DNA from: Epiperipatus broadwayi
Taxonomy: Eukaryota; Onychophora; Udeonychophora; Euonychophora; Peripatidae
Direction: 5' to 3'
NCBI GenBank assembly: GCA_028023455.1
Contig: JAQFVV010006274.1
Location: 624,001-688,000 of the forward strand
DNA length: 64,000 nucleotides
This document shows, in pieces, positions 10,480 to 20,559 of this stretch. Numbering within the stretch: position 1 is the stretch's first letter; every line of letters begins with the position of its first letter. A program made the translations under genes and the position numbers. The notes under the pieces were generated by a model. It saw nothing but the letters and a program-made list of their open reading frames with translations. It made no database searches and was not told the origin of the DNA.

Positions 10480-10860
10480 TTAAAGACATGTGGTTATGAA
10501 AAATTGATGAGGTATTTTTATAATGACATCTGATATTTAAAAAAAAAAGTAAATTATGCAAAAAGAAGTTGTAAAAAAAAAAGTCAATCCCCCTCCCCCC
10601 AAAAAAAAATCAATCGACCAAAAAAGTCCTAAAAAGAAGTCAATAAAAGATGTAAATTATGCAGCAACAAGAAGCAAATTATTCCCTTTTAAAAAAAAAA
10701 AGAAAAAATGTAAAAAAAAAAGTAAATAATCACATCTGATATTTAAAAAAAAAAAATTACAAAAAAAAAAGAAATTGTAAAAAGAACTCAATCAAAAAAA
10801 AGTAAAAAGTCCTTCCAAAATAAAGTAAAAAAAAGTCAATCAAATATTTATTTGTAAATA
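10480..10860. repeat. A-rich low-complexity tract
   Basis: Runs of A broken by GTAAATTATGCA, AGTCAATC and ACATCTGATATTTAAAAA motifs, the last occurring twice (10529 and 10733). TTTGTAAATATTGAAATT occurs on both sides (10384 and 10851), suggesting expansion of the tract within Merlin-1. Confidence 0.6.
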
Positions 10861-10972
10861 TTGAAATTTAATAATGTCGAAAAGGCCAGGTAATGCAATA
10901 TTTATGTGTATTAAAGAGTATAAAGCGCCATCAAGTGACTTGTATGGTCAAAAAAATAACTACCCATAAAAT

Positions 10973-12354
10973 TGAAAATATAAGCCTGTCTCAGCAAACT
11001 ATTGCCTGAAGAATAGAAGATATGAATGCTAATTTAAATGATCAGTCACTGAATAATTTAGAATTGGCCCATTTTTATGCAATAGCATTTGACGAAAGTT
11101 GCGATGTAAAGGATAACTGCTCAGTTATTTTTATCGGAGCTATCACTGAAGATTTTCAAATTTTGGAAGAACTTTTGTCAATTGTTCCTATGAAAGACAC
11201 AACAAAGGGAGAAGATCTTTTCCGAGAGGTTGAAAATTGTTTTTTTAAATACAATATTGACTGGAAAAAATTGGTGAATGTAACAACAGATGGATCACCA
11301 AATATGATTGGAAAAAATACTGGTCTCATAAAACAAATTAAAGACAAAATTTCTGAAATTGATCCAAATCATAAAATTAAACCCATACACTGCATTATTC
11401 ATCAACACGCATTATGCAAAAATATTTTTAAAATCGATTATGTTATAAATGTAGTTGCAAAATTAGTGAATTTCCTTTGATCAAAAGGATTAAAACAGGC
11501 AATTTATTGGACTCCTTTGAAGAACTAAATATCAATTATGTAGATGCACTGTATCACAGTAAAATCTGTTGGTTAAGTTTGGGAAAAGTTTTAAGACATG
11601 TGGGTCTTCAAGAGGAAATAAAAATATTTTTAACACTTTAAAGAAAATGAGGATTTTTCTGACTTATCACAACCAAATTGGATTTGTGATTTAGCATTTT
11701 CTTTGGATATTCGCACATTTCAACGAATTTAATGTATGTTTACAGGGAAAAAAAATTATATGCTCATGATTTAATGCAAAAGTTAAAATCTTTTCAAATG
11801 AAGCTTAGTCTTTTTTCTAGAAATCTGGCTGAATGTCAGTTTGATCATTTTCCAACATTAGAGACTGTATCATTAAATATTTCAAGAGAAAAGGTTCAAG
11901 AATTTAATAATATCCTTGTACTGATAGATTTTGAGCAGCGATTCGATTGATTCAAGAAAATTGATAAAATTTTATCTATTATCCGAAATCCATTTTCTGT
12001 ACATGTCGATGACGTTCCTGTTGATATACAATTACAAACAATTAATTTACAATGTGATGAATTATTACATGAGAAATACTGAGAAGAGCAAGAAAATTTA
12101 TGCAATTTTTATAAGCAATTGAATGATGGACAATATGGAAGTTTAAAAAAGCTTGCCAAGGAATATTAGTAATCTTCAGCTCAACTTATATTTGTGAACA
12201 AACTTTTTCTTTAATGAATCTAAATAGAAGTACAACAAAGTCAAGATTGAATGATTTACATTTAGAGGCTGTGTTAAGAATAGATACTACAAGTATAGAG
12301 CCAGATATTCAAAAAATAATAGACAATGCAAAGCACTTCAACATGTCACATTAG
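10973..12354 (+). pseudogene. hAT-1 transposase, catalytic and C-terminal part
   Basis: Continues the frame cut at 7626: ISLSQQTIA, a stop, then FYAIAFDESCDVKDN (hAT first-Asp block), VTTDGSPNMIGKNTGL (second-Asp block) and PIHCIIHQHALC (conserved HCxxHQ region). From about 11480 the frame shifts several times, but DALYHSKICWLSLGKVL, LMQKLKSFQMKLSLFSRNL and the C-terminal STYICEQTFSLMNLNRS..SRLNDLHLEAVLRI dimerisation block are readable up to the TAG at 12352. Length and block order match hAT-2 and GTF2IRD2-like hAT proteins. At least four frame breaks make it a pseudogene. Confidence 0.82.
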
Positions 12355-12644
12355 TTTTTTTGTTGTACTAAATTATTTACATTTATTCATAAACAAATTA
12401 CATAATAAAATTTTGTTTACATTAAATGAATTGTTTTTGTGTTTAACATTTTTTAATTTTAATATTTTGTCCAGCCTGTGAAAAAAGTTTTTTTTAAAAT
12501 CTGGTCCATGGGAAAAACTGTTGGCCACGCTTGAGCTAAGGGGATATTGACCTTGGCATCATTAGAACAATATATTTTTTGAAAAACACTCCCTTTACTC
12601 TCAAAAACATGTTGTTGATACAAAATTTAGTACATTATATCATC

Positions 12645-12830
12645 ACATGACCACTTCTTATGCTTGTGTATAACTGGTGTTAAAACAGGCAAAACTCACT
12701 ATATATATTGCCACACATAGCAAGCTAGAGTAATCAATGGATGCCAGAAGGCTTGTGCATATAATCCCCATCTAGTGCCTACTCATCCAATATCCCCAGA
12801 CTAGTTTCTGGCTTATGGCTTTGCGCAACG
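12645..12830 (+). repeat. Repeat family R3, copy 1
   Basis: TCACATGACCACTTCTTATGC near 12650 and AATCAATGGATGCCAGAAGGC at about 12733 recur at 49385-49460 and (as AATCAATGAATGCAGGAAGG) at 25436. CCCCAGACTAGTTTC near 12795 resembles the GAAACCGGUC half of a hammerhead but is mutated. Probably a remnant of a PLE/retrozyme-type terminal repeat. Confidence 0.5.
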
Positions 12831-12842
12831 TATGTAAATAAT

Positions 12843-13182
12843 ATTTATTTTATAAAGCGCAGACGGTATTGAAATTAAACTGAGAGAGTGCAAACATCGA
12901 AAAACTACTGCGTAGTAAATCGAAAGATTTCATGCTGTATGTTTGTAATTTGAACTCAGTGTGCTGAGTGTAAAGATATTTAAGATTCACACTTTCAGAT
13001 CTAAGTACTTTAGACTGGCTTGGATATATAGAAAGACAAGTAAAGAAGGTGGAACCACCTTTTTCTTGTTAAATTCTCTGTGTCAGTGCTTGATCTGATT
13101 GGCTGGTGATAGTCATAAGCGCTTGAGAAGTTTGCACTCTCTCAGTTTAATTTCATTACCGTCTGCGTTTTATAAAATAAAT
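12843..13182. mobile_element. MITE-C with ~54-bp inverted ends
   Basis: Left arm ATTTATTTTATAAAGCGCAG..GACGGT..TGAAATTAAACTGAG..GTGCAAAC (12843-12896) is mirrored at 13129-13182 with two or three mismatches. It is 340 bp long with no coding capacity. The ends sit in TTTATAAA, so the exact target duplication cannot be told from the terminal repeat. Confidence 0.72.
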
Positions 13183-13921
13183 AAATATCATGTTTTTTAT
13201 AAATAAAAGAAGAGAAAAAAATAGCTTGCCTCTTTTTTCTTTCATTATTTATATTTCGTTAGTATAGAAAGAAGAAAAAATTATGACCATCTTCTAATTT
13301 CTTAATTATTACTTCTAAAATGTTACCAGTTCTAAAATTTTAATATTAGATTCATATTCACCATCAGATTTTTTATAAAAATGGACAAGTTGTTTAATTC
13401 AAACTTCCATTTGGAAGGCATATTAAATAAAGTTTGAATTTAGATTTTTTTACCTTTTTTTAAAAAAAAAATTACACAATTCTTTATGTATCAAGTATGT
13501 TTTTTTCTTCCTTTACAGTATTATTATCATTATTTTGTTTCTCACATATTATAAAATAATACCAAGTAATCTTTAATAATATGCATGAATTAATTTTTTT
13601 TTTAACCTTTAGGCAGTTTTTATTTTTATTTCTCAAGTGACATACACACACACACAAAAGCAGTTTAGTTGGTCACTTAAGTTTTTACTAAACACTTTTT
13701 TCATCTCCAGTAATTATAGTATAATTATTGTTATAACTACAATATATATATATTCCAATAGTTTAAACAAATTGGCGCAGGTAAAAGATCTTATTCAGGC
13801 TTTACTTAGATCGGCAAAGGTAATGAAAAAAATGGAAAATTGTAATAGTATTTAAATTAGTAGTACTTTGGATCCAAATGTAATAATGCTTATCTAAATT
13901 CAGGCTAACTAATATAAACAA
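13183..13921. other. AT-rich spacer between MITEs
   Basis: No supported gene. It contains a short hairpin AATTCAAACTT..AAGTTTGAATT near 13397-13441 and an (AC)n run near 13642. Confidence 0.5.
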
Positions 13922-13923
13922 TA

Positions 13924-14914
13924 CACCTGGGTCTCGTTTTACGCGATCATGCGCAAACGAAATCGCGCAAAAATAGACGTAACTTACATTGAAAAAGGGG
14001 GGATGCGGTCTGTGATTTTTCAAAATTCGCGTAAAAGCAAAGCACCAACATAAAATTACTGGTAAAATTCGTGCAAAAAAAAAAATAAGGAAATAAAATA
14101 TGAATATTAAAAAATTGATACAAGACAAACTTTTTTAAACTATAATATTTAATTTTATTCAAAATAATATATTTTTATGCATAATTTACAGTACAGTAAT
14201 TTACATTTTTTTATACTTGTTTTAATTATTATAGCTATTTGCCGAAAGACACATTCGTTTGCAAACAACTAGTGCCAACTTCACACTCATGTTGTGTCAG
14301 TGGTTTGCTGGTTACAACGTAATAAGTAATTAATCTTTGAGACGATGATTTTACTAAAAATTAAATTCTTATTTTTGTCTTTAATTTTCAATTCCGTTTA
14401 AAAATCAAATTTCACATCACATTATTTCAAGTCGCCGTAAGTAATTTTTAAATTGTTAATTACAATTAAAAATCAGATTTTAATTTTTAATTGTCAAATT
14501 TAATTGTGCCCACCGCTATTACTGACCTTTTAAAAATAAACTAATTGATTACGTTCTTTTTTAAAAAGCAAAAACAGAATGTGATTTAAAATGCAAAATT
14601 AACACGCACAATGTTTGAACAAATTTACATTATAATCTTGTAAAATTTAATGTGTGTATACATAAAATGTGGAAATCATGATTTTAATTTCATTATTGTA
14701 TAAAATCTTACTATTATAAAGTACTGAAAATATTGAAATTACTAAGTTGAAAGTTGAATTCCAACAATGTGCTATTACTTTCAATATATCATAAGTGCAC
14801 GAAATTTATTATTTAAAGTAATAGCGCATTATCAGAGTTCAACTTCCAGTGAAACACGAATCGCGAAACTTCAAAATCGTGTTAAATAAGTCCGCGTAAA
14901 AAGAGACCCAGGTG
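13924..14914. mobile_element. MITE-A, copy 2
   Basis: Full-length relative of 9347-10311 with the same CACCTGGGTCTC inverted ends, flanked by TA on both sides (13922-13923, 14915-14916). This supports a TA target duplication as in Tc1/mariner-type elements. The two copies differ by substitutions and by extra or missing blocks (for example ATTCCGTTTAAAAATC near 14390). No transposase is encoded. Confidence 0.85.
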
Positions 14915-14916
14915 TA

Positions 14917-17480
14917 CATGGATATATTAAAAAAATAGATACTCAAAGTTTAAATTAATATGGAATGAAATATAATACTTAAATCCTTTAGATTATTTAA
15001 ATTATAAATGGATTTTATTTGAACTCAGATATTTTTTCAAATAGGTAATAAGCATTTAAATTTTTCTACAGTATTAAAATTATTTACTCAAATATTTTAT
15101 TAATTTAAAATATTGTTTTATTTTTTAGGGATTCCTTTATAGAATTTGTTTTTAGTTACAATGTATATAAAGATGTGAATAAATAAGTGAATATAATTTA
15201 ATTACCAATGAATATGGAAAACCAATTTAATTAACAAAATGAAAATTTATTAATATAAACAACAATAATAAAAATATATAAAATTATTAAGCCAATAATA
15301 TATTCACTGTTAAATAGCTTATACTTGAATTTACTATTATTTATCTATTACACTACCATGTGATGTATATAATATACTGTAATGGGCACATACTCCGTTA
15401 CATTAATTTTTTTTCTAAAAATTAGTCATGAAAAATAAAAGTTCGCATATAAAAACTCCTTTTTTAAGAATTAAAAATTGAAGGTTAAAAATCATCTAAA
15501 CTCTAATATAAAATCGCATGGATGAAAAATTATTAAAAGAAAACTTTATTAAAAAAAAAAAAAGAAGTATTTTAAAACTAAATTTTCAATAAAGATTTAA
15601 AGATAAAAATATATCATTAAGTTTGTACAATAAATTCATTAATGCTATTGTAAAATGGAAATTATTATTTTAATTAGTTAAAAGTAAGCTAGCCCTTGGG
15701 CATTTCAAAATGTATAAGCAAAGGTCAGATGGGAGAGAAAAAAACAATAGAAACTAATAGCCAATAAAAGAAATCCCTCAGGAAACGGACCTCCCCAAAA
15801 AAGATCATCGTCATGACATAATGTCCACTGGATCCAAAAGTTTACAATGAACGAAAAAGTTTGAAAATAAATTTTAGTGAGTGAAGAAAGAGCTGGGGAG
15901 AGAAGATAGAGATGTGAAAGCAGAGGCGTGCTAGAGTTGAAGGAGAAGGGATTGGAAAGACGCACTCTTCAATCCCTTCAGTTTTGCTATAAAAAAAAAG
16001 AGAAAGAGAAATGACCAATCGTTTTCTATATTGCGTACCACAGGACATCGGGGGAATTAGTGCTGGATCCCAAATGGCAAGCAATGGATAAAGATGAACT
16101 TTTTAAAAACCATAAGAACTTTATGAACATTTTCAAAACAATAACTCTAAATTCTAAACCTTTCAGTATTTAATACAAATAGTATTTCCTATCTGACCAA
16201 ACTAAGTTATTTATTAATTATTTTTATTGAATGTATTATTTGTTTGTTAAATCATTTCCATTTATTTTTTTTGTTCTTTTAAATTTTATTATGATTTTTT
16301 TTTTTGTTAAACAACTTTTAATAAATGTTAAATTTAAGTCGGGTGTGAATGGCTGCATAGATTCATAAAGTTAGGTTAGTTTAAGGGAGAGTAAATCTTA
16401 GGTTATTTGTTTCATAGTTAAATTGGGTCAATGGATTGGATATATTGGTGTAATTAGTAAATGTAGTATGAGGTCCGCTACATGCAGGATCGCATTATAT
16501 GCCGCACACCCCCTTTTTGCCTATGGAATGGGATAGTAAGACGGAAAATGCAGTCCCTTCCTTTGGAGTTTTTTTTTTTTTTATTACTCTTCTCGTCAGA
16601 CAGATGTAGTATTCCTGTTCTGGACAAGAGTCAATGTTTTCTTTAACCATGCTGTTCAGATGTACATTCCTGACAGTATGGTATTTGTGTTGTCGTATTC
16701 ATGCTGCATTGAATACATCAATGTATGAGATGGATTGATGTTAGTTTGACTGCGAACTTTTGGCCTAAGGTTAAATAAGGGATAGAATTTTTTTTTTTCA
16801 AATGCAATCTATGTAGTTTATTCGTACTCGACACTTTAATAAAATATTAAATTCATCTGTGCGGACTTTCAAAATAAAATAAAAACAGTTAAATTGTGAA
16901 TTAAAATCTAAGGTAAAGTTTTAATTCTTTATAAAAAAAAAGTAAAGTAAACATACTAAAATAGTTTTAAATTTATATATGTTTAATAAATGTTTGTATG
17001 TGTTATTGCTGGCAGTGGCTTCTTTTATTTTTTTTTTTAATTGAAATATTATTAGATAATAATTTATATTTTATAAATCTCTGCGTCTCACTGAACTAGT
17101 GGCCTTGGGTTGATGGTCGGAATAAAATATATATAAAAAAAATTTTTTTCTTAACTTACGTATCTGCCTACTGTATAAATTTTCCAGGTTCAAATGCCTG
17201 GTGGCGCCCTGTACGGAAGATACAGTAAGACTCTATTGATATCTGACCGTTATAATACTAAGACCAAAAAAAAAAAAAAGGTTATATTAACACAAATATT
17301 GCTAAATAAATACATAAAATATCAAAATAACCATGAACTTATTAATTTACATTTCATAAAGTATATTATAGATTTATATTAAATATACACACTTTCTTTA
17401 TTGTCGCCATAAATATTTATAGTTGAAGGCCTTTTGTTAAAATATGAATTGAGAAACAACCAAACATTCTTTATTTAAAC
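14917..17480. other. Non-coding sequence
   Basis: No supported gene or transposon end. A more complex stretch at 16440-16760 and another at 15690-16090 have open frames on the minus strand, but I recognise no family and see no splice structure. Confidence 0.45.
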
Positions 17481-18410
17481 CATAGGTTCCCAAACTTTTT
17501 CGGGCCACTATTCACTTCGCAAGACAAAAATTTTGTACCCTCTTCCCCAACAGTTTTTCGTTCAATCCGGTTGATATTTTCCACGTAAATAGGAAGTAAT
17601 GATGCATTACTGCTTATGCAGTTAAATTATTAGTGGCCAGTATGTGCTTCATTTTGAACACAGTTATTGCTATACCGATTTTGATGAAACGTTGCCGATA
17701 TGTTAAGATTATAAATTGTATGCTGTAATAACATTATGCACAGTTTCATTCAATGGTTTAAATATGAAAATTCGAAATATATACTAGGAAATTGTATTAA
17801 ATTAGTAAGAATCTTATTGTAATAATTAAAACACCATCAAATGTATTAGAATTTTTTTTATTTTGAACATACGAAGTAAAAATAAAAAGAAAAAATAAAT
17901 TAATGTGAAGGATGAGCTTGAAGCATTTTTAAAGGTTTGTTAATATCGGGTTCAACTTTCGTTAAAGACAGTTGTATATCACCACGCTCAGTTATATGCA
18001 ATCAGTTCCTTTTCTTAGATAGTAAATTTACTATAACACTAAACCCATGCTCAGCTAAATAAGAAGATGGAAATGCAATTAAAAATTTCTGCCCTATTTC
18101 TATAATCCAAGATACAGTGTCGGTATTGATTTCTGAAGTCGGAACTCTTGATATTCACTTTTGAATTTTATTTTTAGTTCTTCATTTATTGTGAGTTCTA
18201 TGAGTTTCACTTCTAAATTTGATGATCCTGCTGTGTTTACATGTGAGAAAGGATCTAGAACCCAATTTGGTATATTCATGTTTAACATATTCTTGCATTG
18301 CTCATTGAAATTAGCTTGTGAACCTCCAAGTGTTGGCAGTATGTAAGTAAATCTTCCCTTTTGAGAGTCACTGCTGATAAATTTGAAAAGTGGCTATATT
18401 CCCCTCGGCC
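17481..18410 (-). mobile_element. hAT-3, ZBED5/SCAND3-type, 3' part only
   Basis: The end CATAGGTTCCCAAACTTTTT at 17481 resembles the common hAT terminus CAGTGGTTCCCAAACT, and the adjacent minus-strand frame is a hAT C-terminus. The other end and N-terminal half were not found to the right of 18410. Probably a truncated copy. Confidence 0.65.
17900..18410 (-). pseudogene. hAT-3 transposase C-terminal remnant (ZBED5-like)
   Basis: Minus-strand reading from about 18410 gives NIRNLGRGEYSHF, LGGSQANFNEQCKNMLNMN, IPNWVLDPFSHVNTAG and EVKLIELTINEELKIKF. After a frame break it gives FLIAFPSSYLAEHGFSVIVN, LLSKKRN, LHITERGDIQLSLTKVEPDI and the terminal LQAHPSH with stop at 17900. This matches the C-terminus of the ZBED5/SCAND3-like hAT group, where the FPSSYxxExGFS and RGDLxLxLT blocks form the dimerisation region. 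At least two frame breaks and no N-terminus. It is a different hAT lineage from hAT-1 and hAT-2. Confidence 0.75.
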
Positions 18411-20394
18411 TAGATTCCGGATGTTAAAGTTTAAAAAAATTAAAAAAAAAAATTTGAAAATTTTTATTTATTGATTTAAAAGATAAAAATTTACCCCTCT
18501 TTGTGAACTTTATCATTATCATTAGTGATAAACATATGTGTAATAAGATTACAGATATGGTAAATTATTTCTTTTATTAAAAAAAAAGATTAGATTAATT
18601 AAAAAAATAAATAATTGGATTTAAGTGAAGTAGGTCTTATATTCAGAAAATATTGACCATAAAAATGCACGTGGTTTATTATTCATGCTCATATTATTTA
18701 TCATCTTCTGCTATTGCTGATGTGAAGAAAAAAAAGTAAACCTCTTGTGAAAAAGGAAAAAAGAAAAAGATTCGACCATTGCTGTAAATTGAAAAATTGC
18801 CATTGATTATTGAACCTAAAGGGCAACCAACATTTCATAGAAAGATTGGAGAGAATAAATTTTATAATAGAAGTGCAAATATGAATGGCTAAAGGCTAAC
18901 TTTTATAGGTACTGACCATATTTTATTCGCCAGAGATGGCTGTTTTTTTGCCTAGAACATATGTGCTTGTTAAATATGTTGTTTAAATAGTATGTTGAGA
19001 GGATAAAGAATGAAGCCTACATGCAAGCAGTAATCTTATAGCTAGTGCTTTATTAGAGTCCAGACAAACAAATACAGTATTGCATGGTATGTCTAGAAAT
19101 TATATTAACCATGGAAATAAATATTAACTCCTGAATCATAACATTTATGAAGGTGATCTTGAAGATATGTGTGGGCACATAATCTCCATGTTTATTTATT
19201 GCCATATCCATATGTCTACACATCCCCAAGTATAGAGAATAAGAAAAAAATGTATGTACAATGAACTATAAAACTTAAGTTACTTGTAAACCTAGGGTGA
19301 GACTACAGTAATATTATTTATTTTCTATGACATTAAAATTAATTATTTTTTTTATAATACTCCATCTTCCTATTTTAGTAGTTTGTCAAAATATTCATCA
19401 CTTATTATACAGGGTATGCATGTGAAATTTATATCACAAATTATCTAATAGAAGTTATCAGCTAGTGTTTATGGGTTAACCGCTTATAAAGTTACCAAAA
19501 ATATATATATAATTAGGCTTAGTAAAATAGTTCCTGATTGTAAAAGAGAATATTAATCTAATAAGTGGTGTCTTTGGTCATTATAGTGCGATAATGTGTA
19601 TGTAGTGGGCACAAACAAATACTCATGAGCCAACTATGTACACTTTTATGTTAACAGTTAATCAATAATAACAAAGTTTTTAAGCCATGGTAGACTAGCA
19701 AATCAGTACAATATCTTTTTTGTTGTTGTTGTTGTTAATAAAATCATAATCTAAATTCAGTGTGTAAATTATTTTTTATGTCATACATTATTAATGAATT
19801 AAATGAAAAATTTAATTGATGGAAATATATATATAATAAATCTATTTTGTTTACTCTTCAAATGCTGAGTAAAATATCTCTGCCTCAATATGTAATTAGT
19901 TACTACATTATAAATATTAATGACTATTACAACACCCCCCCCCCCCCCCCAAGGATTTGGAGCACTGATTCTAACAAGACAGGAAAACTCAAATTAAAAA
20001 TAATGTTTTGAACATTTGATGCCTTTTCTTAATAAGGCAACTTGCATTGATATATTTTTTAAAATTTTATATAGATGTCTGAATTGAAATAGACTTGCAT
20101 TGATAGATTTTTTTAAAATTTTATATAGATGTCTGAATTGAAATAGATTATGTTTGGAATGAAGATAGAGCAGCTATGAGAGCTATGAGATAATAGAGTC
20201 CAATTTGATTACAGAAAATTAATACATTTACACATGTATGTTCATTGATAGGTTTCACTAATTGAAATGATAACTGTTATCAAATATTCTATTAAAAAAT
20301 GACATGCAGTTGGGTTTTTTTTTTTTTTTTTGTGAGCAAAAATATTTTCTGCAAAATATATTTATAACAATGATGTTGCAGCGATTGCACAGAT
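18411..20394. other. AT-rich non-coding sequence with simple repeats
   Basis: No supported gene. It includes (TTG)n at about 19720-19736 and a run of 16 C at 19935-19950. Confidence 0.5.
20041..20147. repeat. 53-bp tandem duplication
   Basis: CTTGCATTGATA..GTCTGAATTGAAATAGA occurs at 20041-20093 and again at 20094-20147 with one or two changes. This is a recent local duplication. Confidence 0.8.
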
Positions 20395-20559
20395 GATGAT
20401 GAGATGAGATGCACTGTCACTTCTTCTTTTTCAGAGTCAGGAATCTCTCACTACCATGCACCTTTTCATTCCCCTCCCTAAGTTTTTCCCAACCCCCCCC
20501 CTTCTTTCAAACTTTCACCCCCTTTAATTAAAACCCTCCCTTCCAAAACACAAAAAAAC

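Larger units (their letters stand above)
7627..10964 (+). mobile_element. Merlin-like transposon Merlin-1 (inside hAT-1)
   Basis: Terminal inverted repeats start GGTA(T/G)TTATTTTTTTGACC and continue ATACAAG(C/T)CACTTGATG. They are bounded by a perfect 8-bp duplication CATAAAAT at 7619-7626 and 10965-10972. The element splits the hAT-1 transposase frame exactly there. GG-starting termini, 8-bp duplication and an ISXO2/IS1016-like transposase start at 8171 are Merlin hallmarks. The termini share GGTA..and a CTTGATGGCGCT block with Merlin-2. Its size, 3338 bp, includes a 965-bp MITE and an unexplained 8460-9340 segment, so its own sequence is probably under 2 kb. Subterminal TTTAAGT..CCTGTAAAAC units recur at 7705-7795. 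Confidence 0.87.
6493..12533 (+). mobile_element. hAT transposon hAT-1, with nested insertions
   Basis: Terminal inverted repeats CAGGCATGGCCAACA (from 6493) and, inverted at the right end, CAAGCGTGGCCAACA (ending 12533). They are flanked by an 8-bp duplication AGCTAGGA (6485-6492) / AGCTAAGG (12534-12541), 6 of 8 identical. The 8-bp duplication and the encoded BED-like finger and hAT catalytic blocks place it in hAT. Removing the insert at 7627-10964 leaves about 2.7 kb, a normal autonomous size. A plausible 59-bp intron in the 5' leader (7140-7198, GTATGT..TCTCTCTAG) precedes the start codon at 7201. The transposase is broken, so the copy is dead. Confidence 0.88.

Noticed and set aside
17188-17205. 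Box-B-like AGGTTCAAATGCC
   Set aside because: No box A at proper spacing and no tail or duplication, so not enough for a SINE or tRNA.
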